Below are positions 53,862 to 63,205 of a stretch of 64,000 nt of DNA, piece by piece. The stretch is from Bacillus thuringiensis (GTDB taxonomy: Bacteria; Bacillota; Bacilli; Bacillales; Bacillaceae_G). The stretch is taken from positions 1,795,501 to 1,859,500 of the forward strand of contig NZ_CP155559.1 in assembly GCF_022095615.2 (NCBI RefSeq). Direction: 5' to 3'. A program made the position numbers and the translations under genes. How positions within the stretch are numbered: the first letter of the stretch is position 1; the number at the start of each line of letters is the position of its first letter. The notes under the pieces are model-generated. The model made no database searches and was not told the DNA's origin. It saw nothing but the letters and a program-made list of their open reading frames with translations.

Positions 53862-54133
53862 AACAAATAAACATGAACGAAAAAGTAACGATAAGGACAT
53901 GGGATCATTTTTACGGTTTACAGAGAGGGAAGTCTAGGGTGTGAGCTTCCTAACACGAGAAATGGTTTTACCACCTTTGAACTTCAATAGTGAACGAGTA
54001 ATCTAGTAATTATTGACGGAATCAGCCGTTATCTGAACTTGAGCAATCTAGAAGGAAATAAGTCTGGATTGGAACAAGGGTGGAACCACGAAAACACATT
54101 CGTCCCTTTCCTAGGGATGAGTGTGTTTTTTTA
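53862..54133 (+). promoter_or_regulatory. T-box riboswitch, unit 2 (threonine)
   Basis: Nearly identical to unit 1 at a constant offset of 347 bases: T-box 54076-54090, specifier ACC 53970-53972, terminator stem 54092-54128. I count only about four base differences, all in the first 40 bases (for example GACATGAAAT versus GACATGGGAT). It directly precedes the leader ORF and hom. Confidence 0.9.
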
Positions 54134-54158
54134 TTACTTTGAAAGGAGGTGCTGTAAC

Positions 54159-54242
54159 ATGAAACGATTTGTACGTACGGAAATAACCACCACCTGCATG
54201 ATTAAAAAACAGAGCAAGGTGATTGATAGAGATAAAAAATAA
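54159..54242 (+). CDS. 27-aa threonine-rich leader ORF before hom
   Basis: ATG 54159 follows GAAAGGAGGTGCTGTAAC, the best ribosome site in the region. Product MKRFVRTEITTTCMIKKQSK... ends DRDKK; it has three consecutive ACC Thr codons (TTT, residues 10-12) and another Thr at 7. It lies between the second T-box terminator and hom (22 bases to its start). The ACCACCT run (54192-54198 approx.) can pair with AGGAGGT of its own ribosome site. It resembles an amino-acid-operon leader peptide, or it may simply be a small protein. Confidence 0.5.
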   Translation: MKRFVRTEITTTCMIKKQSKVIDRDKK

Positions 54243-54264
54243 AAATGTAGGAGGAGATTAGAAG

Positions 54265-55560
54265 ATGAATAACGTTATTAATGTTGGGGTGTTAGGCTTA
54301 GGTACGGTCGGAAGTGGTGTTGTCCATATTTTGAAAGAACATTATAAAAAAATTGCACTTGATACAGGGTATGAAGTGAAGGTAAAGACAGTCGTTGTAC
54401 GTGACGTAGAAAAAGAACGTGATGTTTGCATGGATGGGATTGTAGTAACAAGTCATGTCGATGAAGTTCTAAATGATCCAAATATTGATATTGTAGTAGA
54501 GGTAATGGGCGGAATTAAAGAAGCAAAGCAACATATTGTTAAGGCTTTACGAAATAAGAAACATGTCGTAACAGCAAATAAAGATTTAATGGCTGTATAC
54601 GGTGCAGAGCTTCTCCAACTGGCGAACGATAATGATTGTGATTTATGTTATGAAGCAAGTGTAGCGGGCGGTATTCCGGTGTTAAGAGGATTAACAGACG
54701 GATTAGCTTCAGATCAAATTGAAAAAATAATGGGGATTGTAAATGGTACAACAAATTACATGTTAACAAAGATGAGTCAAAATGGATGGTCGTATGAAGA
54801 GGCTTTACAAGAAGCACAAAAATTAGGTTTCGCAGAATCGGATCCAACAGCAGATGTAGATGGGCTAGATGCGGCGAGAAAGGTAGCTATTCTTGCAAAC
54901 TTAGGTTTTTCGATGAATGTTTCTTTAGATGATGTACAAGTAAGAGGGATTCGAAAGGTCGAAAAAGAAGATTTACAAATGGCAGAAAAGTTAGGATTTA
55001 CTATGAAATTAATTGGGAAAGCAGAGAAACAAGGATCAGCCATTCATTTAAGTGTAGAACCGACACTTTTACCAAGCCATCATCCATTATCGAATGTAAA
55101 TAATGAATTTAATGCAGTATATGTTCACGGTCAAGCGGTAGGAGAAGTAATGTTTTACGGACCTGGAGCTGGGAAATTGCCGACTGGTTCTGCTGTAGTA
55201 AGTGATATTATTTCAATCGTTAAAAATATGAATCAAGTTCAGAAAAATAAAAGTGCATTAAAAGAACCAGAACCGTATGAATTACAGGGGGATGAAGAAG
55301 TCGTTTCGAAATATTTCTTACGTATTTCATTACGAGATGAACCTGGGATGTTGCAAAAAGTAACAGAATGTTTTGTTAATTATTCTGTAAGTTTAAAAGA
55401 AGTTATTCAATTACCTTTAAATCGTGAACTTGCAGAAGTCGTTGTTGTGACACATCAAACTTCAAAGTATCAATTTGAACGGGTTCTAGGAGCGATAGAA
55501 AATGTCGCAAGTGAAATAAACAGTTATTACATTATTGAGGAGGAAAAACAATATGTATAA
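54265..55560 (+). CDS. hom: Homoserine dehydrogenase
   Basis: A 431-residue enzyme converting aspartate semialdehyde to homoserine with NAD(P)H, the branch point for threonine and methionine. Rossmann start [16 protein letters not shown]; catalytic region [39 protein letters not shown]-terminal ACT domain [18 protein letters not shown] for feedback control. Length is normal for Bacillus. Start ATG 54265 follows GGAGGAGATTAGAAG. First gene of hom-thrC-thrB; the T-boxes and leader ORF control the operon. Confidence 0.96.
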   Translation: MNNVINVGVLGLGTVGSGVVHILKEHYKKIALDTGYEVKVKTVVVRDVEKERDVCMDGIVVTSHVDEVLNDPNIDIVVEVMGGIKEAKQHIVKALRNKKHVVTANKDLMAVYGAELLQLANDNDCDLCYEASVAGGIPVLRGLTDGLASDQIEKIMGIVNGTTNYMLTKMSQNGWSYEEALQEAQKLGFAESDPTADVDGLDAARKVAILANLGFSMNVSLDDVQVRGIRKVEKEDLQMAEKLGFTMKLIGKAEKQGSAIHLSVEPTLLPSHHPLSNVNNEFNAVYVHGQAVGEVMFYGPGAGKLPTGSAVVSDIISIVKNMNQVQKNKSALKEPEPYELQGDEEVVSKYFLRISLRDEPGMLQKVTECFVNYSVSLKEVIQLPLNRELAEVVVVTHQTSKYQFERVLGAIENVASEINSYYIIEEEKQYV

Positions 55561-56611
55561 AGGATTATTAAAACAGTATGCTTCTTATTTACCGGTGAAT
55601 GAAAATACACCTGATGTTAGCTTAATGGAAGGAAATACACCTCTTATTCCGCTATTAAATATATCAAAACAATTAGGGATTCAGTTATACGGTAAGTACG
55701 AAGGGGCGAATCCGACAGGTTCTTTTAAAGATCGTGGTATGGTAATGGCTGTTGCGAAGGCGAAAGAAGAAGGTTCGGAAGCAATTATTTGTGCATCAAC
55801 AGGTAATACTTCGGCATCGGCTGCAGCATACGCGGCACGCCTTGGAATGAAATGTATAATCGTAATCCCGGAAGGAAAGATTGCACATGGAAAATTAGCG
55901 CAAGCAGTCGCTTACGGAGCTGAAATCATTTCAATAGAAGGAAATTTTGATGATGCACTTAAGGCTGTAAGAAATATTGCTGCGGAAGAGCCGATTACAT
56001 TAGTAAACTCAGTGAATCCGTACCGAATTGAAGGGCAAAAAACAGCGGCATTTGAAATTTGTGACCAGTTGCAAAAAGCGCCAGATGTTCTCGCTATTCC
56101 TGTTGGGAATGCAGGGAATATTACAGCATACTGGAAAGGGTTCTGTGAATATGAGAAAGAAAAAGGCTATAAGAAGCCGAGAATTCACGGATTTGAAGCG
56201 GAAGGAGCAGCTGCTATTGTAAAAGGACATGTCATTGAAGAACCTGAAACAATTGCAACAGCGATTCGTATCGGTAACCCCGCAAGTTGGCCATATGCAG
56301 TAGAGGCTGCTGAACAGTCTCACGGTGAAATAGATATGGTATCAGATGAAGAAATATTAGATGCGTATAGATTATTAGCAAAAACGGAAGGAGTTTTCGC
56401 TGAGCCAGGATCAAATGCTTCATTAGCAGGTGTAATTAAACATGTTCAATCTGGAAAAATCAAAAAAGGAGAGACAGTTGTTACAGTTTTAACTGGAAAC
56501 GGCTTGAAAGATCCTGATATCGCAATTTCTTCTAATACATTAGACATTGCAAGTGTTTCAAATAATATAGAACAAATTAAAGAACATATTAAAGGGGTGA
56601 TTATGTCGTGA
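55553..56611 (+). CDS. thrC: Threonine synthase
   Basis: ATG 55553 overlaps the hom stop by 8 bases, behind GAGGAGGAAAAACAAT. The 352-residue PLP enzyme makes threonine from phosphohomoserine. PLP-binding Lys in [15 protein letters not shown], phosphate-binding [19 protein letters not shown], and [14 protein letters not shown] are clear. It is the short Bacillus form lacking the N-terminal extension. Product of the middle step of the operon. Confidence 0.96.
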   Translation: MYKGLLKQYASYLPVNENTPDVSLMEGNTPLIPLLNISKQLGIQLYGKYEGANPTGSFKDRGMVMAVAKAKEEGSEAIICASTGNTSASAAAYAARLGMKCIIVIPEGKIAHGKLAQAVAYGAEIISIEGNFDDALKAVRNIAAEEPITLVNSVNPYRIEGQKTAAFEICDQLQKAPDVLAIPVGNAGNITAYWKGFCEYEKEKGYKKPRIHGFEAEGAAAIVKGHVIEEPETIATAIRIGNPASWPYAVEAAEQSHGEIDMVSDEEILDAYRLLAKTEGVFAEPGSNASLAGVIKHVQSGKIKKGETVVTVLTGNGLKDPDIAISSNTLDIASVSNNIEQIKEHIKGVIMS

Positions 56612-57501
56612 TACCATTAAGTATTCGTGTTCCTGCTAGTACAGCGAATGTTGGACCTGGATTTGATTCAGTAGGAATAGCTTTGTCATTATATTTAAAT
56701 GTAGTAGTAAAAGAGAAAGCTGATAAATGGCAAGTAATCCATTCCTTTGATGATTCAATTCCGACGGATGATAAAAATTTAATCGTTAGCACGGCATGTA
56801 AAGTGAGTCCTACTTTATCACCCTATATAATAGAAGTTACTAGTAATATCCCACTAACAAGAGGACTAGGAAGTAGTGCATCAGCAATTGTAGCAGGGAT
56901 AGAGCTTGCGAATCAACTTGGCAATTTGAACTTAACGACTGATCAAAAAGTTCAAATTGCAACAAATTTTGAAGGGCATCCAGATAATGTTGCGGCTTCT
57001 ATATTAGGAGGAACTGTAATCGGAGCACTTGATGGAAAGAACGTTTCGGTTGTAAGAATTGAAAGTAAGGAATTAGGCGTAATTTCTCTTATTCCGAATG
57101 AAGAGTTAAATACAGAGGAAAGCCGATCTGTATTACCAGATATGTTTCCGTTTCATGAAGCAGTTAAGGCTAGTGCAATCAGCAACGTATTAGTAGCTGC
57201 GTTTTGTCAAAAGAAGTGGGAAGTTGTAGGGGAAATGATGGAAAGAGATCATTTTCACGAGCCGTATCGTTTAGAACTCGTACCGCTATTACCCTCAATT
57301 CGTAAATGTGCAAAAGAGTTTGGCGCATACGGCACAGCGCTTAGTGGTGCAGGTCCATCCATTTTTATATTAACGCCATATGATAAACGTCAAGAAATTG
57401 CTGAGCAATTAGCGAGAGTATTTACGTCTATGAAAGTGTGTGAGCTAGAAATCGATCATAGAGGAATTACTGTAAATAAAGAAGAACATATAGGGCTATA
57501 A
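56608..57501 (+). CDS. thrB: Homoserine kinase
   Basis: GTG 56608 overlaps the thrC stop (GTGA). The 297-residue GHMP-family kinase phosphorylates homoserine. N-terminal [23 protein letters not shown]-binding [19 protein letters not shown], and C-terminal [16 protein letters not shown] are the three GHMP motifs. Completes the threonine branch. A terminator follows at once. Confidence 0.96.
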   Translation: MIPLSIRVPASTANVGPGFDSVGIALSLYLNVVVKEKADKWQVIHSFDDSIPTDDKNLIVSTACKVSPTLSPYIIEVTSNIPLTRGLGSSASAIVAGIELANQLGNLNLTTDQKVQIATNFEGHPDNVAASILGGTVIGALDGKNVSVVRIESKELGVISLIPNEELNTEESRSVLPDMFPFHEAVKASAISNVLVAAFCQKKWEVVGEMMERDHFHEPYRLELVPLLPSIRKCAKEFGAYGTALSGAGPSIFILTPYDKRQEIAEQLARVFTSMKVCELEIDHRGITVNKEEHIGL

Positions 57502-57527
57502 AAAGCTAGCATTGCTAGCTTTTTTTG
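57500..57527 (+). terminator. Intrinsic terminator of hom-thrC-thrB
   Basis: Stem AAAAAGCTAGC / GCTAGCTTTTT with loop ATT and a further T-run; it overlaps the thrB stop codon. Confidence 0.9.
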
Positions 57528-57612
57528 TTGTAAATATCTTTTCAGTTGGCATATAAAAGAAAAGTAATAATGTATAATTTAGTAAAGTGTGTATTCATTT
57601 GGAGGTGATCGT

Positions 57613-57822
57613 ATGAAGAAAGAGTCACCAGAAGAAAAAAGAGAGCGTATAAGGCAAAGTGAATTGAAAAATAACCCTACCGGTTCTTTAAAGGATGGAT
57701 TAAACAGAGCTGAATCAGTTAGTCCAGTTGATATGACAGGTGGTATGAATTGGAAAGGTACAGCGCTAGTAATTTTAGTGCTAGTTCTAGGGTATATTAT
57801 ATACAGTTACTTTTTCAGGTGA
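57613..57822 (+). CDS. Small membrane protein (DUF6366-like)
   Basis: ATG 57613 follows TTTGGAGGTGATCGT; the GTG 57589 frame is not needed. The 69-residue product has a charged N-terminus (MKKESPEEKRERIRQSELKN), NPTGSLKDGLNRAESV, and one C-terminal hydrophobic segment from about 48 to 68 ending SYFFR. This is the DUF6366-type layout. Function unknown; a tail-anchored or single-pass membrane protein. A terminator follows. Confidence 0.72.
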   Translation: MKKESPEEKRERIRQSELKNNPTGSLKDGLNRAESVSPVDMTGGMNWKGTALVILVLVLGYIIYSYFFR

Positions 57823-58125
57823 AGAAATCTGGAGTTATTTGAAGTTATAATTAGTGGAAATGAACTTAATATTATACTTTTAAGAGAGCTGTTCCCAAAG
57901 GTTTTTGGGACGGCTTTTTATTAATAGGTAGGATATTAATTTCATATTTTGCAGCTAAGTCGATATTCTTTATCAAAACGTCGATACAAATAGAATTCTG
58001 TTTTAGCGTAATTTCATGTGCTATTGCAACTTTACTCAAACAGAACGTGATTCTATTTCAAAGTCGGATTTTTGCCACATTCCTGTAACAAAGCACCTGT
58101 ATATTCAGTGGTGGAGGTGCAGAAG
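57823..58125 (+). other. Intergenic region with terminator and unassigned bases
   Basis: Includes the terminator at 57885-57919 and then about 200 bases in which I see no ORF with a ribosome site. Direct pieces TAGAATTCTGTTT and GTGATTCTATTTC occur, but no clear promoter. Confidence 0.4.
57885..57919 (+). terminator. Intrinsic terminator
   Basis: Stem AGCTGTTCCCAAA / TTTTGGGACGGCT followed by TTTTTATTA; the AGCTG..CCC motif is shared with the terminator at 8705. Confidence 0.8.
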
Positions 58126-60429
58126 ATGAAAAAAATGATAGCAATATGTCTTCTTACAACTATGTCACTTTCGACTTTAGTCGGGTGCGATGTAAAAGGT
58201 AGCAATGCTGTACAAGAGTCTAAAATAAAGAAAGCGACGTATAAAGAGTTTACTTACGATGTAAATCCAGAGACTTTCACGTTAACCGTAGAACATGATG
58301 GTGTAAAAGAACAGGCGTCACAGCCGTTACCGAAAATGAAGGTGTCGAATGTAAAAAAAGACAAGGATCGCACATCTTGGGAATATCCAGATCAAAAAGT
58401 AAAAGTGAATCTAGAAAAGAAAAAAGATCACTTAAATATTGAAGTGGAATCGACTGGTGCAGAAAGTTTTACATGGCCGAAAGTACAAGCTGAAAATTAT
58501 ACACTTCCGTTATGGGAAGGTAAGCAAATTCCAAGTAATGATGAGAATTGGAAGAAGTTTTTAAAGGATGATGCATATTCATTTGCTGAATCATTTTCTA
58601 TGAAGTTTTTTGCATTAAATGGTTCTAAATATTCGATCGTATATATTGCGAATAATATGTTTAATAATGAATTGAAATTTCATTCAGATCCGAAAATAGG
58701 GTTTGATTTTACACATGAATTCCCGAGTATAAATAAAAATAAAACATATGGCTTTCAATTATATGTGACAAATAATGATGCAGTAAGTATCGCAAAACTA
58801 TACAAGGACAATATTATTGAAAAAGGTGAATTTAAAACATTACAAGAGAAGGCAAGAAAAAATAAAGAAATTGAAAAACTTTACGGTGCAGGTCATTTTT
58901 ATTTTTGGAATCAAAATGGTTTATCAGAAAGTAATGTAAATTGGCCAAAGCTAAGGGAGCAAATAAATAGTCCGCTGTTTAGCCATATAAAAGAGCTTAT
59001 TCAAAAGAATAGTTCAGAGCCTGGGGAGCTGAATGTATTTGAACAAGTAAGTAAACAAGATTTCATTGATAAGTATCAAAAAAATGTTATTTTGCGTTAT
59101 GTAAACGAAGCATTATCAATGAAGGAATTGTATAAAGATGATATTTTCCCGAAAGTTGATCAGGAAGCTAGTGTGTTAGTAAAGAAAGGTGTAGATCACT
59201 TATCGAAGACAGAGCTGTATAGCTTAAATAAACATTTACTAAAGTCAGTACTCGGTGATGCAGTTGAAGAGGTAAGTAAATGGGGTAATGCAGATGGAAC
59301 GGATATTATAAAGGAAATGAAAGAGGCCGGGATAGACAAGGCGTGGATTGGTCTACCGAACTGGGAACAAGGATATATGCAACCTAATTTTGTTACAGAA
59401 GCTAAGAAAATGGGATATTTAGTTGGTCCGTATGATTCTTATCATTCCATTCACGAACAAGGTGATAAAAATTGGAACACAGCTTCCTTTAATGATCCAT
59501 CATTATACGAAGAGGCTACTGTAACTAAGAAAAATGGAGAAAAGGTACAAGGGTTTTTAGGTAGAGGGCGAAAATTAAATCCGACATTATCACTTCCTAG
59601 TGTAAAAGAACGAATGAATGATATATTACAAAATGGCCCTAAATATAATTCATGGTTTATTGATTGTGACGCGACGGGCGAAATTTATGATGATTATTCA
59701 ACAAAACATTTAACGACACAAGAACAAGATTTACAAGCAAGATTAAAACGAATGGATTATATTGCACAAGAAAAAGGTATGGTAGTTGGCTCTGAGGGCG
59801 GAAATGATTTTGCGAGTAGTACGATTGCATTTGCTCATGGAATTGAAACACCTGTAATTAAATGGGACGATGAAGATATGAGAAAAAACAAAACAAGCCC
59901 GTATTATGTAGGTGGATATTGGTCACCAAATCAAAATGTTCCCGAAAAATATGCAAAACAAGTACCGTTGAAAGAAGAATATAGACAAGTATATTTAAAT
60001 CCAGTATATTCGGTACCATTATATAAATTAGTATACAACGATTCCGTTATTACAACGCACCATTGGGAATGGGGAAGTTTGAAGGTGAAAGATGAAGTTG
60101 GAAATCGTATGTTATATGAGTTATTGTATAATGTTCCTCCGTTGTACCATTTAGATGAAGTAGAGTGGAATAAGCATAAAAAAGAAATTACACAGCATCT
60201 GAAAGTTTGGAATGAAGTTCATGAAAAAGCAGTAAAAGAAGAAATGACGAACTTTGTATATCTGTCAGAAGATAAGCTAGTACAATCTGCTTCATATGGA
60301 AAAGATATTAAAATTATTGTGAATTTTTCAAATAAAGATGTAGAAATAGAAAAAACGAAAATACAAGCAAAATCAGCTTTAATTAATAATAATGGGAAGC
60401 AAATGATATACACACCAAATGAGAAATAA
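58126..60429 (+). CDS. Putative glycoside-hydrolase lipoprotein
   Basis: ATG 58126 follows GTGGAGGTGCAGAAG; longer in-frame starts lack a site. The 767-residue protein has a lipobox (LLTTMSLSTLVGC), a beta-rich N-terminal region (about 40-250) and a TIM-barrel-like C-terminal half. Candidate catalytic acids are Asp in WFIDCDATGEIYDD and Glu in GMVVGSEGGNDFAS, spaced as in retaining alpha-glycosidases such as GH101-like enzymes; GIDKAWIGLPNWEQGYM opens the barrel. It would hydrolyse a cell-surface or host glycan. Family assignment is by layout only. Confidence 0.65.
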   Translation: MKKMIAICLLTTMSLSTLVGCDVKGSNAVQESKIKKATYKEFTYDVNPETFTLTVEHDGVKEQASQPLPKMKVSNVKKDKDRTSWEYPDQKVKVNLEKKKDHLNIEVESTGAESFTWPKVQAENYTLPLWEGKQIPSNDENWKKFLKDDAYSFAESFSMKFFALNGSKYSIVYIANNMFNNELKFHSDPKIGFDFTHEFPSINKNKTYGFQLYVTNNDAVSIAKLYKDNIIEKGEFKTLQEKARKNKEIEKLYGAGHFYFWNQNGLSESNVNWPKLREQINSPLFSHIKELIQKNSSEPGELNVFEQVSKQDFIDKYQKNVILRYVNEALSMKELYKDDIFPKVDQEASVLVKKGVDHLSKTELYSLNKHLLKSVLGDAVEEVSKWGNADGTDIIKEMKEAGIDKAWIGLPNWEQGYMQPNFVTEAKKMGYLVGPYDSYHSIHEQGDKNWNTASFNDPSLYEEATVTKKNGEKVQGFLGRGRKLNPTLSLPSVKERMNDILQNGPKYNSWFIDCDATGEIYDDYSTKHLTTQEQDLQARLKRMDYIAQEKGMVVGSEGGNDFASSTIAFAHGIETPVIKWDDEDMRKNKTSPYYVGGYWSPNQNVPEKYAKQVPLKEEYRQVYLNPVYSVPLYKLVYNDSVITTHHWEWGSLKVKDEVGNRMLYELLYNVPPLYHLDEVEWNKHKKEITQHLKVWNEVHEKAVKEEMTNFVYLSEDKLVQSASYGKDIKIIVNFSNKDVEIEKTKIQAKSALINNNGKQMIYTPNEK

Positions 60430-60431
60430 TA

Positions 60432-60507
60432 AGGTGAAACTTTAATCAGTGGGGGTGTTCATCTCTCACTGATTATTAGCCTTTAATCGAGCTTTTACGG
60501 CAAAAAT
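60432..60507 (+). repeat. Dispersed 3' hairpin repeat (copy B)
   Basis: AGGTGAAACTTTAATCAGTG... begins this copy, which continues GTTCATCTCTCACTGATTAT then TAGCCTTTAATCGAGCTTTT. It matches copy A at 40261 almost base for base, with the stem partly decayed (GTGGGGG / CTCTCAC). It follows the glycosidase-like gene as copy A follows the nitroreductase, so it probably acts at 3' ends. Confidence 0.75.
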
Positions 60508-60779
60508 TTGACTTTTATTCTTACTGAAATTCGAGCCTCTTACTACCTGTAAATAACAGAATGATAAATCTGTGAATTTGAATGTTTTGAAGTGTTGAAT
60601 TTTTGAAGTTGATAAACAGTGACTTGCCAAAAATAAGCACGAGAGTATAATGTGAAATGGAATACATATTGGATTCATGATGTAACCTTACAAAAATGTA
60701 AGGTGATTGAAAGGAAATTCAATATGAAGATTACTAGACATACATTATACTAGGAAAAGAGAAAGAGAGGAGAATGAAC
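60508..60779 (+). other. Intergenic region upstream of the LCP gene
   Basis: AT-rich; a small inverted repeat CCTTACA-N5-TGTAAGG at 60686-60704 (CTTACAAAAATGTAAG) might be a regulatory site near the promoter. No supported ORF. Confidence 0.4.
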
Positions 60780-61781
60780 ATGAGCTCTGAATTAGAACAA
60801 AACACGAGAAGCAATAAAAAACGTTCTAAACGAAAGTCAATAAAATGGTTCATTTTAATTCCATTTTTCCTACTTATTTTTGGAGGCGTAGGATATGGAT
60901 CGTTTATATATAACAAAGCAAAAGCTGTTGTAAGTGATGCGTATGCAAAAATTGATAAGTCATCAAAGCGTGATAAAGAAGTTGAACCTTTAAAGGATAA
61001 TATTTCAATATTAATCATGGGTGTAGACGGAAGTGAAATGAGAAAAAGCCAATACGGCGAAGCAGTTCGGACAGATGCACTGTTATTAGCGACAATTAAT
61101 AAAGATGATAAGTCAGTTAAATTAGTAAGTATTCCACGTGATTCACGTGTTTATATTCCATCTAGAAAAAAATTAGATAAAATTACACACGCACACGTAT
61201 TTGGTGGTGTTGAAAGTACACGAGATACAGTGGAACGATTTTTAAATGTTCCAGTTGATTATTATGTGAAGTTTAACTTCGAGTCATTTGTACAAATTGT
61301 AGATTCGCTTGGTGGTATCGATATTGATGTACCGGTTACTTTCACAGAACAAGATAGTAAAGACCAAGCAGGTATGATCCATTTAGAAAAAGGTTTCCAA
61401 CATTTAAATGGAGAGCAAGCACTTGCACTTGCGAGAACGCGTAAAATTGACAGTGATACAATGCGTGGTCAAAGACAACAACTTGTAATTGAAGCAATTG
61501 CGAAAAAAGCAATGTCTGTTCAATCTATTAGTAAAATGGGCTCTTTACTTGATGCAGTTGATAAAAATATGAAAACAAATTTAACATTTGATGATATGCT
61601 TGCTATTACGAAAAATATGGCAGGATCAGATCTGCAAATGGAAAAGATGCAAATAGAAGGAACGGATAAACGTATTGGTGGTATTTATTATTACATTCCA
61701 AATGAAAAAAATGTAAAAGATATTTCAAATAAGTTGAATCAACATCTAGGTGTAACGCCAAAATCAGTTCGAAACGAATAG
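60780..61781 (+). CDS. LytR-CpsA-Psr (LCP) family cell-wall glycopolymer ligase
   Basis: ATG 60780 is eight bases after GAGAGGAG and is preferred to ATG 60774. The 333-residue protein has a basic N-terminus, one membrane segment (about 21-45, WFILIPFFLLIFGGVGYGSF) and an extracytoplasmic LCP domain: ISILIMGVDG, VRTDALLLATINKDDKSVKL, VSIPRDSRVYIPS, THAHVFGGVESTRDTVERFL, GEQALALARTRKIDSDTMRG. The conserved Asp and Arg residues bind the pyrophosphate of lipid-linked polymers. It attaches wall teichoic acid or related polysaccharide to peptidoglycan. Confidence 0.93.
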   Translation: MSSELEQNTRSNKKRSKRKSIKWFILIPFFLLIFGGVGYGSFIYNKAKAVVSDAYAKIDKSSKRDKEVEPLKDNISILIMGVDGSEMRKSQYGEAVRTDALLLATINKDDKSVKLVSIPRDSRVYIPSRKKLDKITHAHVFGGVESTRDTVERFLNVPVDYYVKFNFESFVQIVDSLGGIDIDVPVTFTEQDSKDQAGMIHLEKGFQHLNGEQALALARTRKIDSDTMRGQRQQLVIEAIAKKAMSVQSISKMGSLLDAVDKNMKTNLTFDDMLAITKNMAGSDLQMEKMQIEGTDKRIGGIYYYIPNEKNVKDISNKLNQHLGVTPKSVRNE

Positions 61782-61782
61782 T

Positions 61783-61812
61783 AAAAAAGATTGGCGGAGG
61801 CCAATCTTTTTT
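61783..61812 (+). terminator. Intrinsic terminator of the LCP gene
   Basis: Perfect 13-bp stem AAAAAAGATTGGC / GCCAATCTTTTTT with loop GGAG, two bases after the stop. Confidence 0.93.
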
Positions 61813-61826
61813 TATGGAAATGGATT

Positions 61827-61870
61827 TGTAACTTTTCTGTAACGATTTTTTATTTTAGAAAAATTATACT
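61827..61870 (+). promoter_or_regulatory. Promoter with WalR-type direct repeat before the lipoprotein/two-component operon
   Basis: TGTAAC (61827-61832), TTTTC, TGTAAC (61838-61843): exact fit to the WalR/YycF box TGT(A/T)A(A/T/C)-N5-repeat. The -10 TATACT is at 61865-61870; the second half-site ends in the -35 region, which itself is poor, as expected for an activated OmpR-type promoter. Confidence 0.55.
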
Positions 61871-61944
61871 CATATGTATGAGAATATTGGAGAAGCAAAA
61901 AGTAAAGAGAAATATTGAAAATCTGTAATAAGGAAAGATATCAT

Positions 61945-63192
61945 ATGCAGAAATGGATAGGCATTATGGGAATCATTTTTATGTTGACTGGATGTAAAAT
62001 GTCTGAAGCTCCAACAAGTTTAATGGGTGCTCCTGCCAATGAAAAATGGATTAATGAACTAAAAGAGCAAATAGATAAAGATTTGCCTGTTACTTATCGA
62101 TTGCTTACTCCAATGTCTAATAAAGATAAACAGATGATTTGGTCAATGGATTTTAAACAAGATAATAAGAAAGAAGCCATCTTATTTTATAAATTACCGA
62201 ATGAAGATCATAGCGTATATTTAGCTGTCTATGAAGAAATCGGAAATGGCTGGAAAGTAAAGTCCACGCATAGATTTGATGGTGGAGATGTAGATATCGT
62301 TGAAGTCGGTGATTTTACAGGGAACGGGAAGCGAGAGTTATTAATCGGAATTTCTGTCAATCGTGAATCGTTAGAACATGTTATGTATGTTTTTTCGGAA
62401 GAAAATGAAGATATGAAGGAAATATATAATCGAAGTTATACGAAGTTATTCATAGAGGATCTAAATAAAAATGGACTGAAAGATATAAGCCTTGTTACGT
62501 ATGAAAAAGATGAGAAGTTGACAGTTGAGTTCATGGAACAATTTAAAACTTTATCTGAAGTATCATTCGATCCATTTATAAATAGCATTCAAAGAATACA
62601 AATGGGGCGTATTTCTAAATCACTAAAGGCGGTTGTAATTGATGCAGGAGTTGGCGCTCATTCAGGGATAACGTATGTAGCAAAATTTGATAAGAATCAT
62701 TATGAGACACTACTTATAGATGGGAAAGAAGATTTATTCAATGATTATGTAGTGGAGAGCAAAGATATTAATGAAGACGGCATTATTGAATTTGTTCGTA
62801 CAGTGCGTCCAAAAGGTTGGGAAGAGGTATCGTACGGAGAGAGTACGATGTTTGAACGTTATATTCAGTGGAGTGAAGATGAGGTTAGACCGATAGAAGA
62901 AAGATATGTAAATATAGAGAAAGGTTATTTTGTCAAAATCCCGCAAACGTTAATTGGAAAAATAACTGTTCCAGTTCAGGAAGAAGCATCAGATGTTCAA
63001 AAATTTATAGATACTACGACAAATGAACTATGGCTTGAAGTCCATATATTTAAGCGGAAAGAATGGTTCAAAATAAAAGGATACGAGGCAGCAGTCAAAA
63101 CGGCTTCTCACGTATATGCCGTACCGAAACAACCACATTTTGAAAAAGTAAAAGCATATGTAAAACCGCTAGCGGATTATCAACAAGAGTAG
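61945..63192 (+). CDS. Lipoprotein with FG-GAP-like repeats, upstream of a two-component system
   Basis: ATG 61945 follows AAGGAAAGATATCAT. The 415-residue lipoprotein has lipobox IIFMLTGC (about residue 17). Three short acidic repeats are spaced through it: VEVGDFTGNGKRELLIGI, FIEDLNKNGLKDISLV and SKDINEDGIIEFVRTV; these D-x-[ND]-x-[ND]-G loops resemble FG-GAP/calcium-binding motifs. Nothing shows enzymatic residues. It lies in an operon with the regulator (13 bases apart) and kinase that follow, so it may be a ligand-sensing or target lipoprotein for them. Confidence 0.8.
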   Translation: MQKWIGIMGIIFMLTGCKMSEAPTSLMGAPANEKWINELKEQIDKDLPVTYRLLTPMSNKDKQMIWSMDFKQDNKKEAILFYKLPNEDHSVYLAVYEEIGNGWKVKSTHRFDGGDVDIVEVGDFTGNGKRELLIGISVNRESLEHVMYVFSEENEDMKEIYNRSYTKLFIEDLNKNGLKDISLVTYEKDEKLTVEFMEQFKTLSEVSFDPFINSIQRIQMGRISKSLKAVVIDAGVGAHSGITYVAKFDKNHYETLLIDGKEDLFNDYVVESKDINEDGIIEFVRTVRPKGWEEVSYGESTMFERYIQWSEDEVRPIEERYVNIEKGYFVKIPQTLIGKITVPVQEEASDVQKFIDTTTNELWLEVHIFKRKEWFKIKGYEAAVKTASHVYAVPKQPHFEKVKAYVKPLADYQQE

Positions 63193-63205
63193 GGAGGTGG
63201 AAATT

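Noticed and set aside
53504..54133. Long direct repeat as CRISPR or transposon
   Set aside because: Two units of about 285 bases with T-box motifs, no spacers, no cas genes and no transposase; it is a riboswitch duplication.
54039..54242. 67-residue open frame running through the second T-box
   Set aside because: Its 5' part is T-box and terminator sequence; only the last 27 codons have a ribosome site, and those are reported as a leader ORF.
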